Below the pieces are notes generated by a model. The model worked only from the letters and a program-made list of their open reading frames with translations. It ran no database searches and had not been told where the DNA came from. A stretch of 64,000 bases of DNA from DATAZK01 sp963731205. Lineage in GTDB: Bacteria > Actinomycetota > Actinomycetes > Frankiales > Frankiaceae. The position numbers were made by a program, and so were the translations under genes. Positions 51,886-59,766 of this stretch are shown piece after piece (the first letter of the stretch is position 1; each line of letters opens with the position of its first letter). Where the stretch lies: contig CAVSUJ010000002.1 in NCBI GenBank assembly GCA_963731205.1, positions 1,488,001 through 1,552,000 on the forward strand, written 5' to 3'.

Positions 51886-53910
51886 ATGGCTGTTAGTCGG
51901 TCGCGCTTAGCGAGACTGGTTGTGGCGGTCACATGTCTCGTGGGCGGGCTGATGTTGTCCGCGTGTGCGACGGTCGCTGCGCCGCCTCCTGTGCCGGCAA
52001 GTCAGCCGCTCGGACTGCCCGATTTCCACAAGATTGTCGTCGATGCCGCGCATAGCCGGGTTTTCTACAGCGGCGGTACGCAGACCTCGACCGAAGGCGG
52101 CCGGGCGACGGTGCTCGTGACAACGACCACCGGTGCGGTCGTGAAGCGGCTGACCGGTTTGCCGAGTGCCTGGGGAATGGCGCTGTCACCGGCGACGCAT
52201 CATCTGTTCGTCGCTCTGCCCGCGGTCCGCAAGATTGCTGTCATCGACACGGCGACGCTTGCCGTCGTCGCCATGGTGCCCGCTCCTGCCGATGCGGTCC
52301 CGACCTGGCTGGCGGTTGCCGGCGGACTGCTGTGGATCGGAAGTCCGTATCCCAATGAGGTGCCGGAGCAGAACAAGGTGCTGCTGACGCTCAATCCAGC
52401 GAACCTCGCAAGCGGGATGCGCTGGGCGCCCGGCCTGAGCGAGTGGTCTGGCGGTGTCCCGGAGCTCACCTCTCCCGGCGAGTCCGGGAATTTGCTGGCG
52501 GCGGTGACCGACCCCTCCCGCGACGCGGGCTACGTCTATCTATTTCGCACCAGCGAAACGGCGCTGACCCAGGTCGGACGTCCGTACGCGATGTCGTACT
52601 TCTCCAACGGGGTGACATTCACGCCCGATGGCCGTTACCTGGCGGCCGTTCAGCAGGGCGGACCGGCCGTGCGTTTGTTGACCTCCAACATGACCATCTC
52701 CGGCGAATACAACACCGCTGGACCGGCCACCCCTAACCCGTTCTTTGGCTGTGATCGCACGGGTTTTGCCACCGCCGCCGGTGTCTACTCCGCCGATTCG
52801 AGGACCTTCATCGGCGGGGCGACCGCTTCTTTCTTCCCGTCCGATTCAGCGCGACCGACCAGCGTCACCTCAGTGGCGGGCTGCCTGATGCCGTTCGGGC
52901 TTGCAGTCGATCCGACCGGCATGCATGTGTTCGCGGCCGTCGATGAGCCGACGGGCCTGAGCTTGGTCACGTTGCCCGGGCCGGCGTCCCCGTTAGCCCC
53001 CCGCCTTGCGCTTCCGCCGCTCGGACTGCAGACCGTCGCCGGAATGTTGGTCGACCCGGTCCACCAACACATTTTCGTCGCTCCGGGCGAAACTGGCGAC
53101 GAGCTTGCGGTCCTCGATTTCCAGGGCCGGCTGGTCAAACTCATTCCCGACCTCTATGGAGCAGAGCAGCTCGCGCTATCCACGAAACTGAACAAGCTCT
53201 ACGTCGGCCTCTCCACAGCCACCGACGTCGCCGAGATCGACACCGCCACCTTGAGTGTCACCCGAATGTTCCCCACCGGCGACGAGGTCGGCAGCGTCGC
53301 GCTCGCCGGAGGCCGAGTCTGGTCCACCGTCGACGTCGACCTCGCCAGCCTCGATCCCACCCAGCCCCATCCGCAATGGGTGTCGACTCACATCGAGCTC
53401 AACGGCGGCTCATTCGCCTCCCCCGGCGAGACCAAGAACCTGCTGATGATTCAAGGAGCAGTCCGCCCCGGCCCGGTTGCGGTCTTCAAAGTTTCTGGTT
53501 CCGCGGTAACCCAGACCGCGAGGGGACAGAACGAGACTGCCACGCCCGTCTTCTCACCCGACGACACCGTGTTCTACGCCGCCGACGGCAACTGCGGCCG
53601 CGCCATCTGCACCCACAATCTCAGCGACCTCAGCCGCACCGGCCTCTTCGGCGGATTCGACGCCCCGCCGGCAATCCCCGTCGGGCTCAGCCCCGACGGA
53701 CGCACCATCACCATCATCAGCATGGCCGCAAACTCCTCCTATCTGCTCGAAAAGTTCAACACCGCCACCGGAACCCTGCTCGCCACAGCACCCGGGGAGA
53801 ACGCCAACGAAGCCGCCTTCTCCCCCGACCAACGCACCATCTACTCCATCACCGGCGGCGACGACTCGGGCAACCACCCACCCCAACTACACCTATTGGC
53901 CGCACTCTAA
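51886..53910 (+). CDS. beta-propeller lipoprotein
   Basis: 674 residues. Signal peptide with lipobox LMLSAC (Cys near 26). The body consists of about 40-residue strands typical of YVTN/NHL-type propellers (HKIVVDAAHSRVFYSGG, HHLFVALPAVRKIAVIDTAT, YVGLSTATDVAEIDTATLSV, AFSPDQRTIYSITGGD). It covers two propellers' worth of blades. No enzymatic motif. Probably an extracellular binding scaffold. GC-rich third positions (ctcgacc style) increase in the last third of the gene. Start ATG at 51886. Confidence 0.85.
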   Translation: MAVSRSRLARLVVAVTCLVGGLMLSACATVAAPPPVPASQPLGLPDFHKIVVDAAHSRVFYSGGTQTSTEGGRATVLVTTTTGAVVKRLTGLPSAWGMALSPATHHLFVALPAVRKIAVIDTATLAVVAMVPAPADAVPTWLAVAGGLLWIGSPYPNEVPEQNKVLLTLNPANLASGMRWAPGLSEWSGGVPELTSPGESGNLLAAVTDPSRDAGYVYLFRTSETALTQVGRPYAMSYFSNGVTFTPDGRYLAAVQQGGPAVRLLTSNMTISGEYNTAGPATPNPFFGCDRTGFATAAGVYSADSRTFIGGATASFFPSDSARPTSVTSVAGCLMPFGLAVDPTGMHVFAAVDEPTGLSLVTLPGPASPLAPRLALPPLGLQTVAGMLVDPVHQHIFVAPGETGDELAVLDFQGRLVKLIPDLYGAEQLALSTKLNKLYVGLSTATDVAEIDTATLSVTRMFPTGDEVGSVALAGGRVWSTVDVDLASLDPTQPHPQWVSTHIELNGGSFASPGETKNLLMIQGAVRPGPVAVFKVSGSAVTQTARGQNETATPVFSPDDTVFYAADGNCGRAICTHNLSDLSRTGLFGGFDAPPAIPVGLSPDGRTITIISMAANSSYLLEKFNTATGTLLATAPGENANEAAFSPDQRTIYSITGGDDSGNHPPQLHLLAAL

Positions 53911-53931
53911 AACTCAGAGCAACCGCGCCGG

Positions 53932-54263
53932 AGGGTGTGTCAGAACTCCTGTATAAGTGACGTTGCCTTGGCAGCAGAGCTACTCGGTGATCTTGAACTC
54001 TGGCGCAGGGCCGCGCCGAGTTCGTTCATTCCTGGGCGTCCCGCTGCACGTCCGACGGGAGATCTACACGACGAAGCTGATCGAGTCGATGAAATGCCCG
54101 GCTGGGTACAGCTGCCCGCCAACGCGGGTCAGTTCCCGACCGAACCTGCCGACCTGAAAATGCTTGATCTCGCCCTCGGCAACCTCGACGAGTGTCGCGG
54201 GCCGACTGGGTATCCACCAATGGTTGCAAATGTGCATTGCCAGACATGCGTAACAGCCTGCAC
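53932..54263 (+). mobile_element. IS256-family remnant, internally deleted
   Basis: The left end ggtgtgtcagaactcctgta resembles IS256 terminal sequence. Fragments of a plus-strand transposase follow: FLGVPLHVRREIYTTKLIES (around 54030) and, after a frame change, GQFPTEPADLKMLDLALGNL (around 54125), both from the C-terminal third. The catalytic Asp regions and the right end are gone; the IS3 element begins at 54264 and may have cut it. Confidence 0.65.
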
Positions 54264-54303
54264 TGAACCGGACTGGATTCGGTGGAGACTTTTCTGCTGT
54301 TGA

Positions 54304-55206
54304 TCACGCGGCCGGGTTAGCCCCGTGTTGATGACGGTAGTGGGCGGCTTCGAACTCGGCCGGCGGGATGTTGCCGCACGCGGAATGCAGGCACCGCTGG
54401 TTCCACCAGTCGACCCAGGCTGCGGTGGCGAGTTCGACGTGCTCGACGGTCTTCCATGGCCCTTGCCGATAGATCAGTTCGGCCTTGTACAAGCCGTTGA
54501 CGGTTTCGGCGAGGGCGTTGTCATAGGAGTCACCGCGTGAGCCGACCGAGGTGACTGCGCCTTCCTCGGCGAGGCGCTCGGAGTAGCGAATCGATAGGTA
54601 TTGCACGCCCCTGTCCGAGTGATGGACCAAGCCCGTCAACGCCGCGGGGTCAGTGCGACCGCGGGCCCAGATCGCTTGCTCAAGGGCGTCCAGAGCGAGG
54701 TCTGCCCGCAGCGTTTTCGACACCCGCCAGCCGACGATGGTGCGGCTGAACGCATCGGTGATGAACGCCGCGTAGCAGAACCCGGACCAGGTCGAGACGT
54801 ACGTGATGTCCGCCAACCACAGGCGATTCGGGGCTGCCGCGGCGAACCTGCGTTCGACCAGATCCGCCGGCCGCGCCGCGGCTTCGTCGGCGATGGTGGT
54901 GCGTTTGAACTTGCCGCGCCGCACTCCACGCAGGCCCATATCCGCCATCAGCCGGCCGACCCGGTCCCGGCCCACGATGACGCCTTCGCGCAGCAGCTGC
55001 CGCCACACTTTCTCCACGCCGTAGACACCGAAGTTCGCCCGATGCACCCGGAGGATCTCGGCGCGCAGCTGCTCGTCGCGCGCCGCCCACGCCGACGGCG
55101 GCCGGGCTTTGGCAGCGTAGTACGTCGACGGGGCGATGTGCAGCACTCTGCAGATCGGCTCGACCCCGCCGAAACGAGCACGATGCTCGTCGACATAGCG
55201 GATCAC
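54304..55206 (-). CDS. IS3-family transposase OrfB
   Basis: 300 residues, the catalytic half of an IS3 transposase. HTH_21-like lead (FGVYGVEKVWRQLLREGVIV), then the rve core with Asp in LWLADITYVSTWSGFCYAAF, second Asp in VHHSDRGVQYLSIRYSERLA, and Glu in DNALAETVNGLYKAELI. All three catalytic residues are present. It is normally made as a fusion with OrfA by programmed frameshifting. Confidence 0.92.
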   Translation of the reverse strand: MIRYVDEHRARFGGVEPICRVLHIAPSTYYAAKARPPSAWAARDEQLRAEILRVHRANFGVYGVEKVWRQLLREGVIVGRDRVGRLMADMGLRGVRRGKFKRTTIADEAAARPADLVERRFAAAAPNRLWLADITYVSTWSGFCYAAFITDAFSRTIVGWRVSKTLRADLALDALEQAIWARGRTDPAALTGLVHHSDRGVQYLSIRYSERLAEEGAVTSVGSRGDSYDNALAETVNGLYKAELIYRQGPWKTVEHVELATAAWVDWWNQRCLHSACGNIPPAEFEAAHYRHQHGANPAA

Positions 55207-55546
55207 CTGCTGGATCGGCGGTCGAGCTCCGCCCCGAAGAAAACCGCCGCAGACTTGAGGATCTCGTTCGCCCGCCGCAGCTCCCGGTTCTCCTTCTCCA
55301 GCGCCTTCATCCGAGCGCGTTCTTCGCTGGACAGCCCCTGCCGGCGACCAGAGTCGATCTCCGCCTGACGGACCCAGTTCCGCAACGACTGATCACCGAC
55401 ACCGAGCTGACGAGCTACCCGACTGATGACACCAGTCTCGTCACCGGACTCGGCGATCGTCTGCTCCACCAGCCGCACCGCCCGCTCTTTCAGCTCGCCG
55501 GATACCGCTTCGACGACGGGTGCTTCGACCCTGACGTGGACTCCAT
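55203..55546 (-). pseudogene. IS3-family OrfA, one-base deletion
   Basis: The native start is the ATG at 55546, giving MESTSGSKHPSSKRYPA. One base is missing near 55495 (gcgagctg where gcggagctg is expected), after which the frame reads ELKERAVRLVEQTIAESGDE, QLGVGDQSLRNWVRQAEID and a coiled-coil KALEKENRELRRANEILKSA, ending at 55203. The frame of the second part is also open upstream to 55610, but that lies beyond the IS end. Confidence 0.8.
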
Positions 55547-55708
55547 GACCCCAACCATTCCAAGGCTCGGAGTCTCCATGAATCCCAGTCCGGTTCACGG
55601 GACTGTCCAACAGGCGGTCTAGTCGCCCGGTGGCCGATCTATCCGGCGAGCCGTATCAGGGCCTGATTCCGCGCGATGATGAGGTCGAGGGTGGGGGATT
55701 GCCCGCTG

Positions 55709-55730
55709 GTTGCTGTGGTTGGGCAGCAAC
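55709..55730 (+). promoter_or_regulatory. inverted repeat upstream of the AhpD-like gene
   Basis: gttgctg / cagcaac, a perfect 7-bp inverted repeat with an eight-base spacer, centred 42 bp before the start at 55762. It could be an operator or a 5' leader hairpin. No regulator is assigned. Confidence 0.35.
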
Positions 55731-55761
55731 ATGACGTTCCCCGGGGGGTTACGGTCTGTCG

Positions 55762-56355
55762 ATGGGACGCCTGCCGCTGGTCGATTCAGCAGATCCCGAT
55801 GCCGATTCGCTGGCCCGTGATGCATTGCGGGCTTCGGTAGGTGGCGGGAGTGTTGCGCCGAACGTCTTTCGAGCGCTGGCCAACCATCCCCGGGCGTTGG
55901 AAGCGTTGGCGCACTTTGGCAGCGTCGTTTACTTCAACAACTCCCTGACACCGGCCGCCCGGGAGCTGGCCTACCTCACCGCGTCAGTGGCAAACGACTG
56001 CCACTATTGAATTCCAACCCATGTGCTGCTCGGTCGAGCAGCAGGCCTCAGCGAGGAAAAGCTCGCGCATCTCGGCGACGAGTGTCTTCCGGAAGGCGTC
56101 TACGAGCCAGCTGAGGCAGCCCTGGTCGTCTACGCGCAGCGATCGACTCGGATGGACGTCATCGACGACGCCACCTACGAGAACCTTGCCGCGTTTTTCA
56201 CTTCGGAGCAGATCATCGAAATTTGCCTCACCGTCGGCATGTCCAACATGATCAACCGGTTCCACGCGACGTTCCTGACCGAGCTGGACCCGCACACGCA
56301 GGAAGCGCTCGCCACGACCTGCCCGCTCAACTATCCCGACGTGCAGGCCGGCTAG
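55762..56355 (+). CDS. AhpD-like/CMD-family candidate selenoprotein (in-frame TGA)
   Basis: 197 residues if TGA at 56008-56010 is read as selenocysteine 83. The frame is intact on both sides: before it SLTPAARELAYLTASVAND C80-H-Y, after it IPTHVLLGRAAGLSEEKLAH, AEAALVVYAQRSTRMDV and FFTSEQIIEICLTVGMSNM to the stop at 56353. E68-x11-C80-x2-U83-x3-H87 reproduces the AhpD signature (Glu118, Cys130, Cys133, His137 in M. tuberculosis AhpD), with TGA exactly at the more reactive second cysteine. A SECIS-like hairpin follows 13 bases later. AhpD-like selenoproteins are known in other bacteria. Expected role: thiol/selenol peroxidase or disulfide reductase. Alternative: a TGC-to-TGA nonsense mutation giving an 82-residue truncate. 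A convergent MarR gene ends four bases beyond. Confidence 0.75.
56024..56043 (+). promoter_or_regulatory. candidate bacterial SECIS hairpin
   Basis: Perfect 8-bp stem tgctgctc / gagcagca capped by the loop ggtc (56032-56035). The loop begins 21 bases after the TGA at 56010. Known bacterial SECIS elements need a short stem, a G in the first two loop positions and a spacing of roughly 16-37 bases; the E. coli fdhF element has the same GGUC loop 18 bases after its UGA. The stem lies wholly within coding sequence. Confidence 0.65.
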
Positions 56356-56359
56356 CACC

Positions 56360-56779
56360 TCAACCTTTTTGGCGGGTCTTGACGAGGAGCTCTTTGAACA
56401 GCGGCGCGAGGCGAGACAGCTCTTCTAGATGGGCGGCCGAGAGGGCTTCCAAAATGCGCCGGCCTTCGTCGGTGAGGGACAGGCGAACCTGGCGGTGATC
56501 TTTGTCGTCACGACGTCTCCGGACCAAACCCAGCTGCCCGGTTCGGTCAGTCAGTTCAGCCGCAGAGTGTGGCCGAATCAGCAGGTAGTCGGCCACCTGC
56601 CCGATCGTCGGCCCTTCAGGATGCTCGTGGCCGCGCACCGCGAGTAGCAGTTGATGCTGGCTAGCGGTGAGGCCAAATGCGGCTGCCTGTTCAGCGCTCC
56701 AGTGTTCAAAGGCGCGTAATCGTGTCCGAACGGCCAGCAGCCGGGTGTAGTCACCGTCGCTGACCCGCTTGATCGCCAT
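56360..56779 (-). CDS. MarR-family transcriptional regulator
   Basis: 139 residues. Winged helix-turn-helix: FGLTASQHQLLLAVRGHEHP, TIGQVADYLLIRPHSAAELT (recognition helix), LGLVRRRRDDKDHRQVRLSL (wing) and TDEGRRILEALSAAHLEE. Dimerisation helices at both ends. It is divergent from the ClC gene with a perfect palindrome between them, and convergent with the AhpD-like gene. MarR proteins often sense oxidants or phenolic compounds; the ligand here is unknown. Confidence 0.9.
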   Translation of the reverse strand: MAIKRVSDGDYTRLLAVRTRLRAFEHWSAEQAAAFGLTASQHQLLLAVRGHEHPEGPTIGQVADYLLIRPHSAAELTDRTGQLGLVRRRRDDKDHRQVRLSLTDEGRRILEALSAAHLEELSRLAPLFKELLVKTRQKG

Positions 56780-56822
56780 GGGTGTGACGTACCTCCAGTC
56801 ACTAAGAGCCTCACAGGATTTT

Positions 56823-56839
56823 ATGTCGTATCACGACAT
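56823..56839. promoter_or_regulatory. palindromic operator, probable MarR site
   Basis: atgtcgt-atc-acgacat, a perfect 7-bp palindrome with a three-base centre, in the 79-bp region between the divergent MarR gene and the ClC gene, 20 bases before the ClC start. Confidence 0.65.
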
Positions 56840-56858
56840 GTCCCGGTTAAGGTGACGT

Positions 56859-58724
56859 GTGACCGTTCTTGAACCCGTACCCCTGCGTGACGGCCCCCGC
56901 GATGTGGCTCACCTCGGCGATTTCACGGTGACCAGCCGCATGCTGTTGATTGCCGCGCTCGCGGTGCCGGTCGGCGCGGTAAGCGCCTGCGTCGCATGGG
57001 GACTGCTGCGACTCATCGGTTTGATCACCAACGCTGTGTTCTACAGCCGGTTGGATACCCGGCTGGTGGCGCCCGGTGCCGGGCACCACAATCCGGCCGT
57101 TCTGCTTCTCGCTCCGATCGGCGGAGGGCTCCTCGTGGGGCTGATGGCGCGTTACGGCTCGGAAAAGATCCGTGGTCATGGGATGCCAGAGGCCATCGAG
57201 TCGATCCTGCTCGGCGGGAGCAAGGTCGCGCCGCGGGTGGCTGTCCTTAAGCCGGTGTCGGCGGCGGTTGCCATTGGCACCGGAGGACCATTTGGTGCCG
57301 AGGGACCGATCATCATGACGGGCGGCGCCATCGGGTCGCTGTTCGCGCAGTGCCTGCGACTGACCGCTGACGAGCGCAAGACGCTGCTCGTCGCGGGTGC
57401 GGCTGCCGGCATGGCCGCGACCTTCAATTCTCCATTTGCCGCGCTGATGCTTGCCGTGGAGCTGCTGCTGTTCGAGTGGCGGCCGCGCAGCTTCGTCCCT
57501 GTCGCCGCGGCGGTGTGCATGGCCGCGATCGTGCGCCGTCCGCTATTGGGAACGGCCGCATTATTTCCTGCGGTGGGCACATTGCACATCCCGTACGTGG
57601 CGTATGCGCTCTGCGTCGTCACTGGGCTAGCTTCCGGTTTGCTGGCGGTGGCCGCGACGGCTTTGGTCTACGCGGCCGAGGATGCTTTTCGGCGGCTGCC
57701 GGTGCATTGGATGTGGTGGCCGGCGATCGGCGGCCTCATCATCGGTATCGGCGGGCTGATCGTTCCGCAGGCGCTCGGTGTCGGATACAACGTCATCGGC
57801 GCCGAGCTTGACGGGAGTATCGGCCTGGGCCTGGTGGCCGGAATCCTGATCGTGAAAACGCTGATCTGGTCACTTTCCCTCGGTTCCGGCACCTCCGGTG
57901 GGGTGCTCGCGCCGATGTTCATGATCGGGGGCGCGCTTGGGGCACTGGAGTCGCATATCTTTCCCACCGTCGGTCCTGGCTTCTGGGCTCTAGTCGCGTT
58001 AGCCGGGGTGCTCGGCGGCGTCATGCGTTCACCGTTTACCGGTGTGATCTTCGCGCTGGAACTGACCCGTCGATTCGATGCTCTGCTGCCGCTCATCATT
58101 GGTTCGGCCACGGCTTATGCTGTCTCCACCCTGATGCTCAAACGTTCGGTGCTGACAGAGAAGATCGCCCGGCGCGGCTTTCATATCTCCCGTGAGTACG
58201 ACGTCGATCCACTGGAGATTCTGTTCGTCAGCGAAGTCATGGAACGAACCGTTCTCACGTTCGAAGACGACCTCAGTGCGGCCGATGCCCTGGCCGCCAT
58301 CTCAGACACCAACCCAGCAAATGTGCTGGTACGACGGCAAATGATGTACCCCATCGTCGGCGACGGGGACCTGCTGCGGGGCATCGTCACCCGCACTCAG
58401 CTCGAAACAGCAGTACATGACTGGCGCGGGCAAGTGCCAGTAAGCGAGCTCGGCATCGCGAACCCGGTCGTGACCCACCCGGATGAGATTCTGCGTGCGG
58501 TGGCAACGTCCATGGCCGGCAACGAAGTCGACCGGATGCCGGTGGTGAGCCGGGACGATCCCGGACGGATCGTCGGGATCGTGTCGTTGACGATGCTGCT
58601 CGCCGGCCGACTACGCACCTTGCAGCAGGCTCGTGACACCGAACGCGTACTCAAACTTCGAGTCGTCCGTCCCAGCTGGCTACCACCGCGAGCCACCGAC
58701 CCGGAGCGCCAACCCACGGCCTAG
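56859..58724 (+). CDS. ClC-type chloride channel/antiporter with CBS pair
   Basis: 621 residues from a GTG. About ten to twelve membrane helices (residues 25-430) with the ClC signatures GGPFGAEGPIIMTGGAIGSL (the Glu of the GxEGP motif is the gating glutamate), AAGMAATFNSPFAALMLAVE and SGTSGGVLAPMFMIGGALGA. Two CBS domains follow (about 455-590: VSEVMERTVLTFEDDLSAAD, VTHPDEILRAVATSMAGNEV). It would move Cl- (possibly with H+) across the cytoplasmic membrane, regulated by nucleotides at the CBS pair. Probably controlled by the divergent MarR protein. Confidence 0.93.
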   Translation: MTVLEPVPLRDGPRDVAHLGDFTVTSRMLLIAALAVPVGAVSACVAWGLLRLIGLITNAVFYSRLDTRLVAPGAGHHNPAVLLLAPIGGGLLVGLMARYGSEKIRGHGMPEAIESILLGGSKVAPRVAVLKPVSAAVAIGTGGPFGAEGPIIMTGGAIGSLFAQCLRLTADERKTLLVAGAAAGMAATFNSPFAALMLAVELLLFEWRPRSFVPVAAAVCMAAIVRRPLLGTAALFPAVGTLHIPYVAYALCVVTGLASGLLAVAATALVYAAEDAFRRLPVHWMWWPAIGGLIIGIGGLIVPQALGVGYNVIGAELDGSIGLGLVAGILIVKTLIWSLSLGSGTSGGVLAPMFMIGGALGALESHIFPTVGPGFWALVALAGVLGGVMRSPFTGVIFALELTRRFDALLPLIIGSATAYAVSTLMLKRSVLTEKIARRGFHISREYDVDPLEILFVSEVMERTVLTFEDDLSAADALAAISDTNPANVLVRRQMMYPIVGDGDLLRGIVTRTQLETAVHDWRGQVPVSELGIANPVVTHPDEILRAVATSMAGNEVDRMPVVSRDDPGRIVGIVSLTMLLAGRLRTLQQARDTERVLKLRVVRPSWLPPRATDPERQPTA

Positions 58725-58848
58725 TTGGTACCTCGCGCGGTCGGCAGTTGCCGGCCGACGAAAAGGTTGACGGGTGCGATCGTGCGCTGGCTCGCGGTAT
58801 TCCCCTTGACCGTCCGGTGACGTCATCACGCGCAAGCCCGGAGCGGGA

Positions 58849-59757
58849 CTAGATGGCGCAGACTCCCCAACGGAACTCCACTGTCTGCTGCGGCTGCAAT
58901 GTCAGCAGGTCTTCTCCAGTGGCGAGTGCGTTGGGAGGGGCTGTCATGGGTTCCACGCCGAGTCCGCGTCGACCCCTTTTGGAGGTGAAGGTGTCCCCGG
59001 TGAAAATCTCGAGGTGGGGATAGCTCTTGTCGGCCCAGAGTTGAACGGTGGTTCCGTCGGGGCGGGCGAGCTTCACGACGGCACGGTCGGTATCGCCGCG
59101 GTGCATGCCGGTGTAGGTCTCGTCGATCTGCATTGTTCCGAGGCGGCGGGGGAGTCGGAAGTCGTGGTCGGTTCCAGCGACGGGGAGCCAGCCGGTGGGG
59201 ATTCCGCGTTCGTCGGTCGGCAGAAAGGTGTCCGCTGGCACGGTCAGTTCACAGTCGTCGATGAGTGCTCCGCCGGCGGACAGGTAGGGATGCGCACCGG
59301 CGGCTAGTGGGGATGGTTGGTTTCCGAGGTTGGTCACGTTGGTGTGGACGGTGAGCCCGTCCTGGTCGAGTGAGTAGTGCAGGTCGCAGCGCAGTAGGAA
59401 CGGCCAGCCGGTCTGGGCGTGGAGCCGGTGACGCAGATGGATCGATGCTGACGTTAGCTCGATGAGCTCCCAGTTGGCCCACCGCGTCAGCCCGTGGATC
59501 GCGTTGTGTTTTTCGGGTTCGGTCAACGGAAGTTGTTCGTCGTGTCCGTTCCAGCGGTAACGGCCGTCCTTCACCCGGTTCGGCCAAGGCAGCAGCGTCT
59601 GTCCCCGGGCACCATCGCATATCTCGGTTTCGGCGAAGCCGTCGAGCATGTCGATGGTTCCGACGCGGTAGCTGCGCAGGCCACCACCCACCTCGGTGAT
59701 CACGGCATGCTGCTCGCCGTGACGCAGGATGAACTGTTGCCCGGACGGATGTTCCAG
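58849..59757 (-). CDS. aldose 1-epimerase family protein
   Basis: About 302 residues. Mutarotase fold: LLPWPNRVKDGRYRWNG, KHNAIHGLTRWANWEL (His), LAAGAHPYLSAGG (His of the HPY motif) and LGVEPMTAPPNALATGEDLL (catalytic Glu region). No ATG or TTG serves as start. The frame opens after a TAG, and an aggagg ribosome site five bases before CTG (59757) suggests a CTG start; GTG at 59703 would lose the first strand. It follows the GH15 gene by ten bases and may equilibrate the anomers of the released sugar. Confidence 0.88.
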   Translation of the reverse strand: MEHPSGQQFILRHGEQHAVITEVGGGLRSYRVGTIDMLDGFAETEICDGARGQTLLPWPNRVKDGRYRWNGHDEQLPLTEPEKHNAIHGLTRWANWELIELTSASIHLRHRLHAQTGWPFLLRCDLHYSLDQDGLTVHTNVTNLGNQPSPLAAGAHPYLSAGGALIDDCELTVPADTFLPTDERGIPTGWLPVAGTDHDFRLPRRLGTMQIDETYTGMHRGDTDRAVVKLARPDGTTVQLWADKSYPHLEIFTGDTFTSKRGRRGLGVEPMTAPPNALATGEDLLTLQPQQTVEFRWGVCAI

Positions 59758-59766
59758 TGTGGCCTC

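Larger units (their letters stand above)
54264..55597. mobile_element. IS3-family insertion sequence
   Basis: Inverted ends tgaaccggactgg at 54264-54276 and its complement ending at 55597, continuing imperfectly (attcggtggagact versus gattcatggagact). Length 1334 bp with orfA and orfB on the minus strand. OrfA has lost one base. No target duplication seen. Confidence 0.85.
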
